Assembly (NCBI RefSeq): GCF_024347055.1 | Contig: NZ_AP024895.1 | Location: 1,860,001 to 1,924,000 of the forward strand | From: Vibrio porteresiae DSM 19223 | GTDB lineage: Bacteria; Pseudomonadota; Gammaproteobacteria; Enterobacterales; Vibrionaceae | Reading direction: 5' to 3' | Length of the DNA: 64,000 nt | Part shown: positions 54,996-63,582 of the stretch, one piece after another | How positions within the stretch are numbered: the stretch's first letter is position 1 | Layout of the letters: each line of letters begins with the position of its first letter | Notes under the pieces: model-generated | Told to the model about the DNA's origin: nothing | Seen by the model: the letters and a program-made list of their open reading frames with translations, nothing else | Databases searched by the model: none | Translations under genes and position numbers: made by a program

Positions 54996-56102
54996 ATGAA
55001 AGCGCAGAAAGTACATCAATTTCAACCTAGTCTGCCGCCACCAGAGAACACCACCGGTGTCGTTGGCTGGCTGAAGAAAAACTTGTTCAATGGTCCAGTT
55101 AACAGCATTGTTACTGTAGTGCTGTTATTCCTTGCAGTTCGCGCTGTGTGGGCACTCCTCGAATGGGCTGTGATTAACGCCGATTGGATTGGCGCAACGC
55201 GTGATGCTTGTACTCGTGATGGAGCCTGTTGGGTCTTTATTCGCGTACGTTGGGAACAGTTCATGTATGGTTTCTACCCTGCAGCAGAACTGTGGCGTCC
55301 ACGTGTGTTCTTCGCTTCATTAGCCGTGCTCATTGCTGCGATGGCTTATGAGAAAACACCAGGGCGTAAGTGGATTTTCGGTTTCTTTATTCTGATCTAT
55401 CCATTCCTTATTGCTGGTCTGCTATTTGGTGGTTACGCAGGTTTACCTGTGGTTGAAACCCACAAATGGGGCGGCTTGATGGTGACCTTAGTGATTGCCT
55501 TGGTGGGTATCGTCGTTTCACTACCAATTGGCGTATTTTTGGCTCTAGGTCGTCGTTCAACCATGCCGTTGATTCGTACCCTAAGTACCGTTTACATCGA
55601 AGTTTGGCGTGGCGTGCCACTGATTACCGTGCTGTTTATGGCATCGGTAATGATTCCACTCTTCCTTAGCCAAGGTCACGATATCGACAAACTATTACGT
55701 GCGTTGATTGGGGTTGCCCTATTTAGTGCAGCGTACATGGCGGAAGTCGTGCGTGGTGGCTTGCAAGCTATTCCTAAAGGCCAATACGAAGCAGCAGACG
55801 CCTTGGGCTTAAGCTTCTGGAAGAAAATGGGACTGATCATTTTGCCACAGGCATTGAAGATCACTATTCCTTCCATCGTAAACACCTTTATCGGTCTTTT
55901 TAAAGACACCAGTCTGGTGATGATCATCGGTATGTTTGACGTACTGGGTATTGGTCAATCAGCGACTACCGACCCTGCGTGGTTGGGCTTTGCAACGGAA
56001 AGTTATGTTTTTGTCGCGTTAGTGTTCTGGGTGTTCTGTTTTGGTATGTCGAGATACTCAATTTGGCTCGAAAACCGACTCAATACCGGCCACAAACGAT
56101 AA
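54996..56102 (+). CDS. aapM: amino-acid ABC transporter permease AapM
   Basis: 368 residues from the ATG at 54996. An in-frame ATG at 54975 lies inside aapQ, and the later start has GGAGAG directly upstream. Several membrane segments, with the conserved permease core in the second half: STVYIEVWRGVPLITVLFMASVMIPL, the EAA loop GQYEAADALGLSFWKKMGLIILPQALKITIPSI, then FKDTSLVMIIGM. Partner permease of AapQ. One base separates it from the aapQ stop, so the two are translationally coupled. It is followed by aapP 21 bases later. Confidence 0.93.
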   Translation: MKAQKVHQFQPSLPPPENTTGVVGWLKKNLFNGPVNSIVTVVLLFLAVRAVWALLEWAVINADWIGATRDACTRDGACWVFIRVRWEQFMYGFYPAAELWRPRVFFASLAVLIAAMAYEKTPGRKWIFGFFILIYPFLIAGLLFGGYAGLPVVETHKWGGLMVTLVIALVGIVVSLPIGVFLALGRRSTMPLIRTLSTVYIEVWRGVPLITVLFMASVMIPLFLSQGHDIDKLLRALIGVALFSAAYMAEVVRGGLQAIPKGQYEAADALGLSFWKKMGLIILPQALKITIPSIVNTFIGLFKDTSLVMIIGMFDVLGIGQSATTDPAWLGFATESYVFVALVFWVFCFGMSRYSIWLENRLNTGHKR

Positions 56103-56123
56103 GCAAGATTCAAGGAACGTATT

Positions 56124-56879
56124 ATGACGCAACAAGATACTCATGATTTTATGATCCAGTTGAAGGACATGAACAAGTGGTACGGTGAGTTTCACGTACT
56201 GAAAAACATCAATCTGAACGTGAAAAAGGGCGAAAAAATCGTTATCTGTGGCCCATCTGGTTCAGGTAAATCAACCATGATTCGCTGTATTAACCGTTTG
56301 GAAGAACACCAAAAAGGTCAAATCATCGTTGCTGGCAACGAACTGACTGAAGATTTGAAAAACATCGAATTGGTGCGCCGTGAAGTCGGTATGTGTTTCC
56401 AACACTTTAACCTCTTCCCTCACCTCACCGTATTGGAAAACTGCACGTTAGCGCCAATTTGGGTGAAAAAGATGCCAAAAGAGGAAGCAGAAGCGATCGC
56501 GATGAAATACCTCAAACGCGTGAAGATTCCTGATCAGGCCGACAAATTCCCAGGTCAATTGTCAGGTGGTCAACAGCAGCGTGTGGCTATCGCTCGTTCA
56601 CTTTGCATGAGCCCACAAGTGATGCTGTTCGATGAACCTACCTCTGCACTTGACCCAGAAATGGTGCGCGAAGTACTCGACGTTATGGTGGAACTGGCTG
56701 ACGAAGGGATGACCATGTTGTGTGTAACGCACGAAATGGGCTTTGCTAAAGAAGTCGCAGACCGCGTTATCTTTATGGATGCGGGTGAGATCATCGAAGA
56801 GAACAATCCAAAAGATTTCTTCGAAAATCCACAATCGGATCGTACGCAAAATTTCCTATCGCAAATTTTGCACCACTGA
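56124..56879 (+). CDS. aapP: amino-acid ABC transporter ATPase AapP
   Basis: 251 residues, normal for a polar amino-acid transporter ATPase (GlnQ/HisP class). Walker A GPSGSGKST (residues about 45-53), Q-loop CFQHFNLFPHLTVLEN, signature LSGGQQQR, Walker B VMLFDEPTSALDPEMV, and H-loop CVTHEMGFAKEVADR. It energises AapQ/AapM. AAGGAACGT lies just before the ATG. Last gene of aapJQMP, ended by a strong terminator. Confidence 0.95.
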   Translation: MTQQDTHDFMIQLKDMNKWYGEFHVLKNINLNVKKGEKIVICGPSGSGKSTMIRCINRLEEHQKGQIIVAGNELTEDLKNIELVRREVGMCFQHFNLFPHLTVLENCTLAPIWVKKMPKEEAEAIAMKYLKRVKIPDQADKFPGQLSGGQQQRVAIARSLCMSPQVMLFDEPTSALDPEMVREVLDVMVELADEGMTMLCVTHEMGFAKEVADRVIFMDAGEIIEENNPKDFFENPQSDRTQNFLSQILHH

Positions 56880-56899
56880 TTTTGGTATGCTCCAACCAA

Positions 56900-56931
56900 A
56901 GAAAAGAGGCTTTATGCCTCTTTTCTTTTTG
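56900..56931 (+). terminator. intrinsic terminator of aapJQMP
   Basis: Stem AGAAAAGAGGC / GCCTCTTTTCT around a short loop, followed by TTTT, about 20 bases after the aapP stop. Confidence 0.85.
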
Positions 56932-57271
56932 CTTATCACACGGTTAGCATTATACTGAGTGCGACAGTTTAAATGTAATACTGCCCATAAGTAGCGATAA
57001 AAATGACATATAGTGTTACAACTTGGTCATACGTTTGTTACTTGAATTTTATTATGATTAAACACATAAATTGGATGCTAAACAGGGAGCTAGGTTTTCG
57101 ATAGTCGTTCACACTAGACTTGAAAAAAACATTGTTAGCCCCCATTTAATTTGGCAATCGGTGCACTTGCCTAGTCGCAGTGCCAAACTAAGACCAGCAG
57201 TAACAATCCGTTGAACTTTTTGTTATGGCACGGTCTAAAAAGTAAATGGTAAACCTTTTACGAGGAAGAAT
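56932..57271. other. intergenic region upstream of yccA
   Basis: 340 bases without a gene. It must hold the yccA promoter. I see no RNA gene or operator that I can name. Confidence 0.45.
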
Positions 57272-57934
57272 ATGAATAGTCCTATGTACTCACGCTCACG
57301 CACTTATGATGGTGCTTTGCAAACGAACAAGGTGCTAAGAAACACTTATGCACTACTGTCTATGACTCTACTTTGGTCAGCGATCGTGGCAGGCGTCTCC
57401 ATGGCGATGAACCTTCCTCGTCCTGGCATCATCATCACCCTAGTTGGTTTCTACGGCTTGCTTTTCCTAACCGAAAAGAACCGTAACAACGGCATGGGCT
57501 TGGTGTTCACGTTCTTGTTTACCGGCTTCCTAGGTTACACCTTAGGTCCAATCCTAAACATGTACGTGGGTGCTGGTATGGGCGATGTGGTTCTGACTGC
57601 TCTTGGCGGTACAGCGCTTGCGTTCCTAGGTGCATCAGCGTATGCCCTAACCACTAAGCGTGATTTGTCTTTCATCGGCGGCCTATTGATGGCTGGCTTC
57701 GTGGTACTGCTGGTTGGTACTGTGGTGAACTTGTTCTTCCACATGCCTGCACTTTACCTAGCGATGAGTGGTCTGTTTGTGCTGTTCTCAACAGGTGCAA
57801 TCATGTTGACCACACAACAAATCATCCGTGGTGGTGAAAACAACTACATCTCTGCGACCATTACTCTGTTCGTATCGATTTATAACTTGTTCATCAGCTT
57901 GCTAAGCATTCTAGGCGTTATGAACGACGACTAA
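57272..57934 (+). CDS. yccA: YccA-like inner-membrane protein (BAX inhibitor-1 family)
   Basis: 220 residues, the same length as E. coli YccA and similar to it throughout, including NKVLRNTYALLSMTL at the start, GFLGYTLGPILNMYVGAGMGDVV in the middle and the closing VSIYNLFISLLSILG. Seven hydrophobic segments are visible. E. coli YccA binds the FtsH/HflKC protease complex and is itself a substrate that modulates it. ACGAGGAAG stands just before the ATG. Single-gene unit with its own terminator. Confidence 0.92.
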   Translation: MNSPMYSRSRTYDGALQTNKVLRNTYALLSMTLLWSAIVAGVSMAMNLPRPGIIITLVGFYGLLFLTEKNRNNGMGLVFTFLFTGFLGYTLGPILNMYVGAGMGDVVLTALGGTALAFLGASAYALTTKRDLSFIGGLLMAGFVVLLVGTVVNLFFHMPALYLAMSGLFVLFSTGAIMLTTQQIIRGGENNYISATITLFVSIYNLFISLLSILGVMNDD

Positions 57935-57963
57935 GCTTATAGCAGCATAAGAGTTGAGCAAAC

Positions 57964-57993
57964 AGCCCAGGAATTTCCTGGGCTTTTTTATTT
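57964..57993 (+). terminator. intrinsic terminator of yccA
   Basis: AGCCCAGGAA / TTTCCTGGGCT hairpin followed by TTTTTATTT, about 30 bases after the yccA stop. Confidence 0.85.
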
Positions 57994-58261
57994 CCCCTAG
58001 CTTTGTTTAAATGGCTTATTTCATCCTTAAACCTAATTAACCATCTAATATGCGTTTATTTGTGGAATTTAATTCCACTCTCAATCGACTGCCACCCCAT
58101 TTATCTTTACCTCAAATTTGGCGATATTAGCCGCAACACAACGCAGAGATATCCCATTCGCGGTCACCGTGACTCACATGCTCTCGCCAACCCTGAATTC
58201 AACCCAATGGTGCTCATCTAAGCATCATTTGGTCACTTTGATAAAAAGCGGAAATCACATC

Positions 58262-59374
58262 ATGAAATTATTCTCTCCAATTAAAATGGGACAGCTTGAA
58301 CTCAGCAACCGTATCGCCATGGCGCCTATGACTCGCGCTCGAGTTAACAACGAATTTGATGCAGCAGATGACGATACTGCTATCTACTTTGCCCAACGTG
58401 CTTCAGCAGGCCTGTTGATTACCGAAGGCTCACAAATATCAAAACAAGGTCAGGGATTTCTCTTCATTCCCGGAATTTACAATGAAGAACAAGTCAAGGG
58501 CTGGCAGAAAACCACCCAAGCAGTGCACGACAAAGGCGGAAAAATCTTTATTCAGATTTGGCATGTGGGCCGCATGTCACACACCTCATTACAACCAAAC
58601 AATCAAGCACCAGTAAGCTCGGTTGCAGAGAAAGCCAACGGCACTTGTTTTGCTTACGATGCACAAGGTAACGCGGGAAAAGTAGAAGTATCCGAACCAA
58701 CCGCATTAACGCTAGAAGGCATCAAAGCCATTAAGCAAGACTATGTAAACGCTGCGAAGAACGCGATTCGTGCGGGCTTCGATGGTGTTGAAATCCACGG
58801 TGCGAATGGCTATTTACTTGAACAATTTATCAATGCAGGTTTAAACACTCGTGATGACCAATATGGCGGTCAAACCATAGAAAACCGTCTACGTCTGACT
58901 CTAGAGGTCGTAGACGAAATTGCAGCGGCTATCGGTTCAGAAAAAACCGCGATTCGTGTTGCCCCATTTGGCCGTTTCAGTGATATGCATGCGTTCGAAG
59001 GTGAAGAAGAAACTTGGTTAACCTTAGGTGATGAACTCAATAAGCGTAATCTTGCTTATGTACACCTCAGTGAGCAAGGTACCATTGGAGATGTCTTTAC
59101 CATTCCCGAAGGCTTTACCGGAAAATTCCGCGAACACTACCAAGGTATCATTATGATTGCCGGTGGTTTCGATAAACAAAGCGCTGAAGAATACCTTCAA
59201 CGTGGCGATGTTGATATGGTCGCTTTTGGTCGCCCATATATCGGTAACCCAGATCTAGTCGAAAGATTGCAAAACGATTGGCCCTTGGTCGAAGCCGATC
59301 GCGCCATCTTCTACGGTGGTGACAGTCACGGGTATATTGATTTCCCAGCTTATCAGCCAGAACACGCTGAATAA
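58262..59374 (+). CDS. Old Yellow Enzyme family ene-reductase (NemA-like)
   Basis: 370 residues from the ATG at 58262. The frame is open to 58118, but the family begins MKLFSPIKMGQLELSNRI. FMN-dependent TIM barrel: APMTRAR near the N-terminus, QIWHVGRMSH, the substrate-binding His/Asn pair in VEIHGANGYLLEQF (about residue 182), YGG of the family, and GRPYIGNPDLVERL near the C-terminus. These enzymes reduce activated C=C bonds, and sometimes nitro compounds, with NAD(P)H. The physiological substrate is usually unknown. Single gene followed by a terminator; no linked TetR-type regulator is seen. Confidence 0.92.
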   Translation: MKLFSPIKMGQLELSNRIAMAPMTRARVNNEFDAADDDTAIYFAQRASAGLLITEGSQISKQGQGFLFIPGIYNEEQVKGWQKTTQAVHDKGGKIFIQIWHVGRMSHTSLQPNNQAPVSSVAEKANGTCFAYDAQGNAGKVEVSEPTALTLEGIKAIKQDYVNAAKNAIRAGFDGVEIHGANGYLLEQFINAGLNTRDDQYGGQTIENRLRLTLEVVDEIAAAIGSEKTAIRVAPFGRFSDMHAFEGEEETWLTLGDELNKRNLAYVHLSEQGTIGDVFTIPEGFTGKFREHYQGIIMIAGGFDKQSAEEYLQRGDVDMVAFGRPYIGNPDLVERLQNDWPLVEADRAIFYGGDSHGYIDFPAYQPEHAE

Positions 59375-59390
59375 GCCTATTGATTAGCCA

Positions 59391-59415
59391 AGCCCCTTAT
59401 CTTAGGGGCTTTTTG
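59391..59415 (+). terminator. intrinsic terminator after the ene-reductase gene
   Basis: AGCCCC / GGGGCT stem with an 8-base loop, followed by TTTTTG, about 16 bases after the stop. Confidence 0.85.
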
Positions 59416-59495
59416 TCATAAAATTCTCTGATTTCTACTTGAGGCTCCCCTTTCCCTTCGCTACCCTATGCACATTACGATTGGGGACACTAAAA

Positions 59496-59825
59496 ATGAT
59501 TCAATACCAAGGCAAATCAATCGAAACTGACCAAGAAGGCTATCTATTAGATTCTTCGTTGTGGGAAGAAGAGATGATTGCAGTACTTGCACAAGCAGAA
59601 GGCATCGACCTTACCGATGCCCATCGTGAAGTAATCCTGTTTGTTCGTCACTTCTATGAAGAGTTCAATACTTCGCCAGCAATTCGTATGCTCGTGAAAG
59701 CGATGGAAAAAGAGTACGGCAAAGAGAAAGGCAATAGCATTTACCTCTTTAAGCTGTTTCCGAAAGGTCCTGCTAAGCAAGCAACCAAATTGGCTGGCTT
59801 ACCCAAACCCGCAAAATGTTTGTAA
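59496..59825 (+). CDS. tusE: sulfurtransferase TusE/DsrC family
   Basis: 109 residues from the ATG at 59496. An in-frame upstream start at 59439 would add 19 residues not found in the family. It has the DsrC/TusE layout: GYLLDSSLWEEEMIAVLAQAEGIDLTDAHREVI, then NTSPAIRMLVKAM, and a C-terminal tail with the conserved penultimate cysteine (KPAKCL) that carries the persulfide. TusE passes sulfur from TusBCD to MnmA for 2-thiouridine in tRNA. The preceding GGGGAC lies about 10 bases upstream. Confidence 0.93.
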   Translation: MIQYQGKSIETDQEGYLLDSSLWEEEMIAVLAQAEGIDLTDAHREVILFVRHFYEEFNTSPAIRMLVKAMEKEYGKEKGNSIYLFKLFPKGPAKQATKLAGLPKPAKCL

Positions 59826-59827
59826 TC

Positions 59828-59852
59828 CTTGTAGGGCGCTCTGCCCTACAAG
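59828..59852. terminator. bidirectional terminator between tusE and acylphosphatase
   Basis: 10-bp stem CTTGTAGGGC / GCCCTACAAG with a 5-nt loop, directly after tusE and overlapping the last codons of the convergent acylphosphatase gene. The following T-run is weak on either strand. Confidence 0.6.
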
Positions 59853-60115
59853 ATTTCAAAACCGGTATAAACGACATCGCAAGGCACCGCTTCACGAAGC
59901 ACGCTCTCCACCACTGCCGTTCGTGGCCCTTTAGCCAAAAACTCATACAGGGCATCAAGTTGTTCCGGACTGCCGTGTGCCACCACTTCCACACTGCCAT
60001 CAAACAGATTTTTCGCATAGCCAGTTAACCCTAGCTTCAAACACTCGTGTGCGGTGAAATAGCGAAATCCGACAGCCTGCACCACACCCGAAACAGTAAA
60101 TTTCTCACAAGTCAT
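59846..60115 (-). CDS. acylphosphatase
   Basis: 89 residues, the normal small acylphosphatase size. It has the N-terminal phosphate-binding loop with the catalytic arginine (GVVQAVGFRYF) and the catalytic asparagine in GLTGYAKNLFDGSVEVVAHG. It hydrolyses acyl-phosphate bonds in the cytosol (YccX/AcyP family). It is convergent with tusE and shares its terminator. The 343 bases upstream of it lead to the divergent rlmI. Confidence 0.93.
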   Translation of the reverse strand: MTCEKFTVSGVVQAVGFRYFTAHECLKLGLTGYAKNLFDGSVEVVAHGSPEQLDALYEFLAKGPRTAVVESVLREAVPCDVVYTGFEIL

Positions 60116-60458
60116 GATGTTCCCTCATAGCCATATCCGTATGAATCCATTGCAAATCAAATTCGATCTGTTCAGTGATTCTACCTGTGACCCTATGGAA
60201 GAAACCCAATCCAGATCAAAACTTGTCCGACCTTGTTTCTTCTTTTTCTCATTCATTCGCTTCGTCTAATATTAGTCAATATTCCAGTTTTTTGCGAAAT
60301 GCTAGCATATTCCTCTACTCCTAAAGAGTTAGACATCTGCACTGCTGTTTTTTTGGCCTCATGCATTAAAACAGCTTTTTTATGCGGCTCTATTTGCTTT
60401 TCCCCAGCAGTTACATGACAATATCGCCCTTTATTAAATAGCGATATTGAGTAGCGTA
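60116..60458. other. divergent intergenic region acylphosphatase / rlmI
   Basis: 343 bases without a credible gene. A 72-codon minus-strand frame crosses into rlmI and looks like chance. Presumably both promoters lie here. A promoter-like AT-rich stretch precedes rlmI, but I can assign no hexamers with confidence. Confidence 0.45.
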
Positions 60459-61652
60459 ATGACTCCTGCAATCTATCTGGCTAAAGGCCGTGACAAATCT
60501 GTTCTACGTCGTCACCCTTGGATCTTTTCTCGTGGTATCGACAAGTTAGAAGGTGAACCTCAATTAGGTGAAACGGTCGATGTTTTCTCTCACGAAGGAC
60601 AATGGTTAGCGAAAGCGGCTTATTCTCCTAACTCTCAGATTCGTGCGCGTATTTGGAGCTTTACCAAACAACCTATCGACAAAGCCTTCTTTATTGAACG
60701 CATCGAGCAAGCACAAAGCTTACGTGATGAACTGATCGCGCGCGATGGCCTAACCGGCTACCGTTTAATTGCGGCAGAATCGGATGGTCTACCAGGCATC
60801 ACTATCGATAAATACCAAGATTTCTTAGTGTGTCAGCTGCTTAGCGCTGGTGCAGAATATTGCAAAGAGATGCTTATTGAAGCATTAGTGCACTGTTTCC
60901 CAACTTGCTCCATCTACGAACGTTCTGACGTTGCTGTACGTAAGAAAGAAGGTTTGCAAGAGCGTGTGGGTCTGCTGCACGGTGAATTGCCACCAAAATC
61001 CGTCGTGATTGAAGAGAACGGCGTGAAAATCAGCGTTGATATCGTCGGCGGCCACAAAACTGGCTTCTACCTTGATCAACGTGATAGCCGCTTACGTTCT
61101 ATGAAATACGTGCAAGATAAAGAAGTATTGAACTGCTTCTCTTACACTGGCGGTTTTGGCCTGTATGCCCTGAAAGGCGGCGCAAAACGTGTGATTAATG
61201 CCGACGTTTCACAGCCTGCTTTGGATACTGCGAAATATAACGCCGAGCTTAACGAGTTTGATATCTCGAAAAAACGCGCTGTGTTCCTTAACGCGGATGT
61301 GTTCAAACTGCTACGTGAATACCGCGACCAAGGTACGCAATTTGACGTGGTGGTGATGGACCCACCAAAATTTGCCGAATCAAAAGCACAATTGAACGGC
61401 GCTTGCCGCGGCTATAAAGATATCAACATGTTGGCGATGCAGATCATCAAACCTGGTGGCACGCTACTGACCTACTCCTGTTCTGGTTTGATGGATCAAG
61501 TATTGTTCCAAAAAATCATTGCGGATGCTGCTGTTGATGCTGGTCGTACCGTTAAATTTGTCGAACGTTTTGAACAAGCTGGTGACCACCCAGTGGATAC
61601 CGCTTACCCAGAAGGTTTTTACTTGAAGGGCTTTGCGTGTAAGGTGCTATAA
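60459..61652 (+). CDS. rlmI: 23S rRNA (cytosine-1962-C5) methyltransferase RlmI
   Basis: 397 residues from the ATG at 60459, close to the E. coli RlmI length. A TTG at 60447 would add four residues. N-terminal PUA domain (YLAKGRDKSVLRRHPWIFSRGI), then an RNA-binding linker, then a Rossmann SAM-dependent methyltransferase: GHKTGFYLDQRDSR, LNCFSYTGGFGLYALKGGA for SAM binding, VVVMDPPKFA, and the catalytic-cysteine region LTYSCSGLM. It methylates C1962 of 23S rRNA. Single gene; its terminator lies inside the end of the convergent lysR gene. Confidence 0.94.
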   Translation: MTPAIYLAKGRDKSVLRRHPWIFSRGIDKLEGEPQLGETVDVFSHEGQWLAKAAYSPNSQIRARIWSFTKQPIDKAFFIERIEQAQSLRDELIARDGLTGYRLIAAESDGLPGITIDKYQDFLVCQLLSAGAEYCKEMLIEALVHCFPTCSIYERSDVAVRKKEGLQERVGLLHGELPPKSVVIEENGVKISVDIVGGHKTGFYLDQRDSRLRSMKYVQDKEVLNCFSYTGGFGLYALKGGAKRVINADVSQPALDTAKYNAELNEFDISKKRAVFLNADVFKLLREYRDQGTQFDVVVMDPPKFAESKAQLNGACRGYKDINMLAMQIIKPGGTLLTYSCSGLMDQVLFQKIIADAAVDAGRTVKFVERFEQAGDHPVDTAYPEGFYLKGFACKVL

Positions 61653-61704
61653 CCTTTATCGCACTATATTGTCTTGATATAGCATCGCCAGCGTAAAACA
61701 TGTG

Positions 61705-61745
61705 AGGCCAAACAGAATTTAACTCTCTGTTTGGCCTTGTTTTTG
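61705..61745 (+). terminator. intrinsic terminator of rlmI, overlapping the lysR 3' end
   Basis: 11-bp stem AGGCCAAACAG / CTGTTTGGCCT followed by TGTTTTTG. The 3' arm and T-run are inside the last codons of the minus-strand LysR gene. Confidence 0.8.
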
Positions 61746-62648
61746 TTCTAAATCTTTGAGTACCGTTTGCTGCAGCTCTTCCATTTTTTCTAACAAATAA
61801 TCGATAAACAGCCGCATGCGCGGTGATTGCTCACGATGTTTAGGATAAATCACACTGATCGGCGCCGAAGCAGTTGCTACTTGGGGCAGAATTTGCACCA
61901 ACCGGCCTTGCAGTAAATCTTCTGCCACATCCCAATAGGATTTCAGAGCAATCCCCAAGCCTTGCAGTGCCAATTGATGACTGATTTCCCCATCACTGCA
62001 TAAGAAGTGCCCGTGCACAGCAATTCGGTCATGATCGAACTGCCAAAAGGTATCCGCGGAAATCCCCATGGTAATGCAGCGATGCGCCGCCAACTCTTTT
62101 AGCGAGTGCAGTTCGCCATACTGCTCAAGATAACTTGGAGAAGCACACAACACGCGCCGATTCGGCAACAGCTGACGGGCAATCAAACGCGAGTCTGGCA
62201 ACACGCCATAGCGAATCGCCAAATCCAAATCGTCGCCCAGCAGATCTTTCACCTCATCGCTAAAATCCAACTCAAATTTGAGCTGCGGATAACACTGGCA
62301 AAACTCGGTAAAAATAGGTAACAGTCGGCGCTGACCAAAGCTTTTGGGCGCGGTCATACGAATCGTTCCCGCCACGCGTTCTTGTTTTTCCAGCATGGCC
62401 TCTTGCGCGCGATGCATCTCATCCAATATCTTGCGCGCATATTGGTACAGCATCATTCCCTCTTCGCTAACCGACATCTGCCGCGTGCTGCGATGAATCA
62501 ATTGCACGCCAGCGCGCTCTTCAAATTTGGCCAAACGCTTCGAGGCTGCCGCAAGCGACATGCCCAACTCCGAAGCCGCGGCCGTCATGCTACCCAGCGA
62601 CACCATCTTTTCAAATACGCGTAAACCCACCACATCATCGGTCCAATT
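61719..62648 (-). CDS. LysR-type transcriptional regulator
   Basis: 309 residues from the ATG at 62648. The frame extends to 62681, but AAAGG lies six to seven bases before 62648 and the family starts here. N-terminal winged helix (about 1-65, GLRVFEKMVSLGSMTAAASELGMSLAAASKRLAKFEERAGVQL), linker helix (AQEAMLEKQERVAGTIRMTAPKSFG), then the effector-binding domain (about 95-295). The sub-type resembles the DmlR/CrgA-like group with the MTAPxSFG block. It is divergent from the SDR and AKR genes 109 bases away, the usual arrangement for a regulator and its target; the effector is unknown. Confidence 0.92.
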   Translation of the reverse strand, partial: NWTDDVVGLRVFEKMVSLGSMTAAASELGMSLAAASKRLAKFEERAGVQLIHRSTRQMSVSEEGMMLYQYARKILDEMHRAQEAMLEKQERVAGTIRMTAPKSFGQRRLLPIFTEFCQCYPQLKFELDFSDEVKDLLGDDLDLAIRYGVLPDSRLIARQLLPNRRVLCASPSYLEQYGELHSLKELAAHRCITMGISADTFWQFDHDRIAVHGHFLCSDGEISHQLALQGLGIALKSYWDVAEDLLQGRLVQILPQVATASAPISVIYPKHREQSPRMRLFIDYLLEKMEELQQTVLKDLEQKQGQTES

Positions 62649-62757
62649 CATACTTAACCTTTTGGAAAGAGTCATTTGCAATTATGTCCATTTAATCAAG
62701 CTTCCGACCTTCTTACAATGAAACTACACGCATTATTAACTGCAAAAGGAAGACAGC

Positions 62758-63552
62758 ATGAAGATTAGCTTTACTGGAAAAACGGCGCTTGTGACCGCAT
62801 CAACGGGTGGTATAGGTTATGCGATTGCTAAGTTATTGGGTGAAAGTGGTGCTCAAGTGATCATCAATGGCCGCTCAGAAGAGAGCGTCCATCGTGCACT
62901 GGATCGTCTCCACACCGACGTTCCCGCTATGCATGTGAAAGGTATCGCCGCCGATTTGGGTAGCGATGCAGGTTGCCAGCGCCTAATTGATGCAGCAGGT
63001 CATGTCGATGTATTGGTTAACAATGCTGGCATCTACGGTCCTTTAGATTTCTTTGAAACCAGCGATGCAACGTGGGAACAATATTGGCAAACCAACGTGA
63101 TGTCCGGAGTACGTCTTTCCCGCGCCTTCTTACCCGCCATGCAACAACAAGGCTGGGGGCGTGTGGTGTTCATCTCATCCGAATCCTCACGCAACATTCC
63201 TGCCGACATGATTCATTACGGCGTGTCTAAAACCGCGCAGCTCTCCTTATCTCGTGGCCTGGCGAAACGCTTTGCCGGCACCGGAGTGACCGTCAACAGT
63301 GTCTTACCAGGACCAACGCTATCGGATGGATTTCGTGACATGGTGAAAGAAGAGGTGGAAAGAACCGGCTTAAGCGCCGAAGAGATCGCGAAAAAGTTCA
63401 TCAAAGCCAACCGACCAAGCTCCATTTTGCAGCGCGCAGCCACCGTTGAAGAGGTCGCCAACATGGTGGTGTACGTTTGCTCTGAACAAGCATCCGCAAC
63501 CAGTGGTGCTGCTTTACGTGTCGATGGTGGTGTGGTTGACGACATTTTGTAA
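62758..63552 (+). CDS. SDR family oxidoreductase
   Basis: 264 residues, classical short-chain dehydrogenase. Nucleotide-binding glycine motif TASTGGIGYAIAK (about 13-25), NNAG (about 89-92), catalytic Ser in VFISSESSRN and Tyr-Lys in MIHYGVSKTA, ending VDGGVVDDIL. An NAD(P)-dependent oxidoreductase of undetermined substrate. AAGGAAG is placed well before the ATG. The aldo/keto reductase gene begins 30 bases after its stop, so the two probably form an operon under the divergent LysR. Confidence 0.92.
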   Translation: MKISFTGKTALVTASTGGIGYAIAKLLGESGAQVIINGRSEESVHRALDRLHTDVPAMHVKGIAADLGSDAGCQRLIDAAGHVDVLVNNAGIYGPLDFFETSDATWEQYWQTNVMSGVRLSRAFLPAMQQQGWGRVVFISSESSRNIPADMIHYGVSKTAQLSLSRGLAKRFAGTGVTVNSVLPGPTLSDGFRDMVKEEVERTGLSAEEIAKKFIKANRPSSILQRAATVEEVANMVVYVCSEQASATSGAALRVDGGVVDDIL

Positions 63553-63582
63553 TTCACTTTATCAGCGAAAAGGAAGTAGAAA

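Noticed and set aside
60253..60471. 72-codon minus-strand frame before rlmI
   Set aside because: It starts inside rlmI, has no ribosome site and no recognisable protein features.
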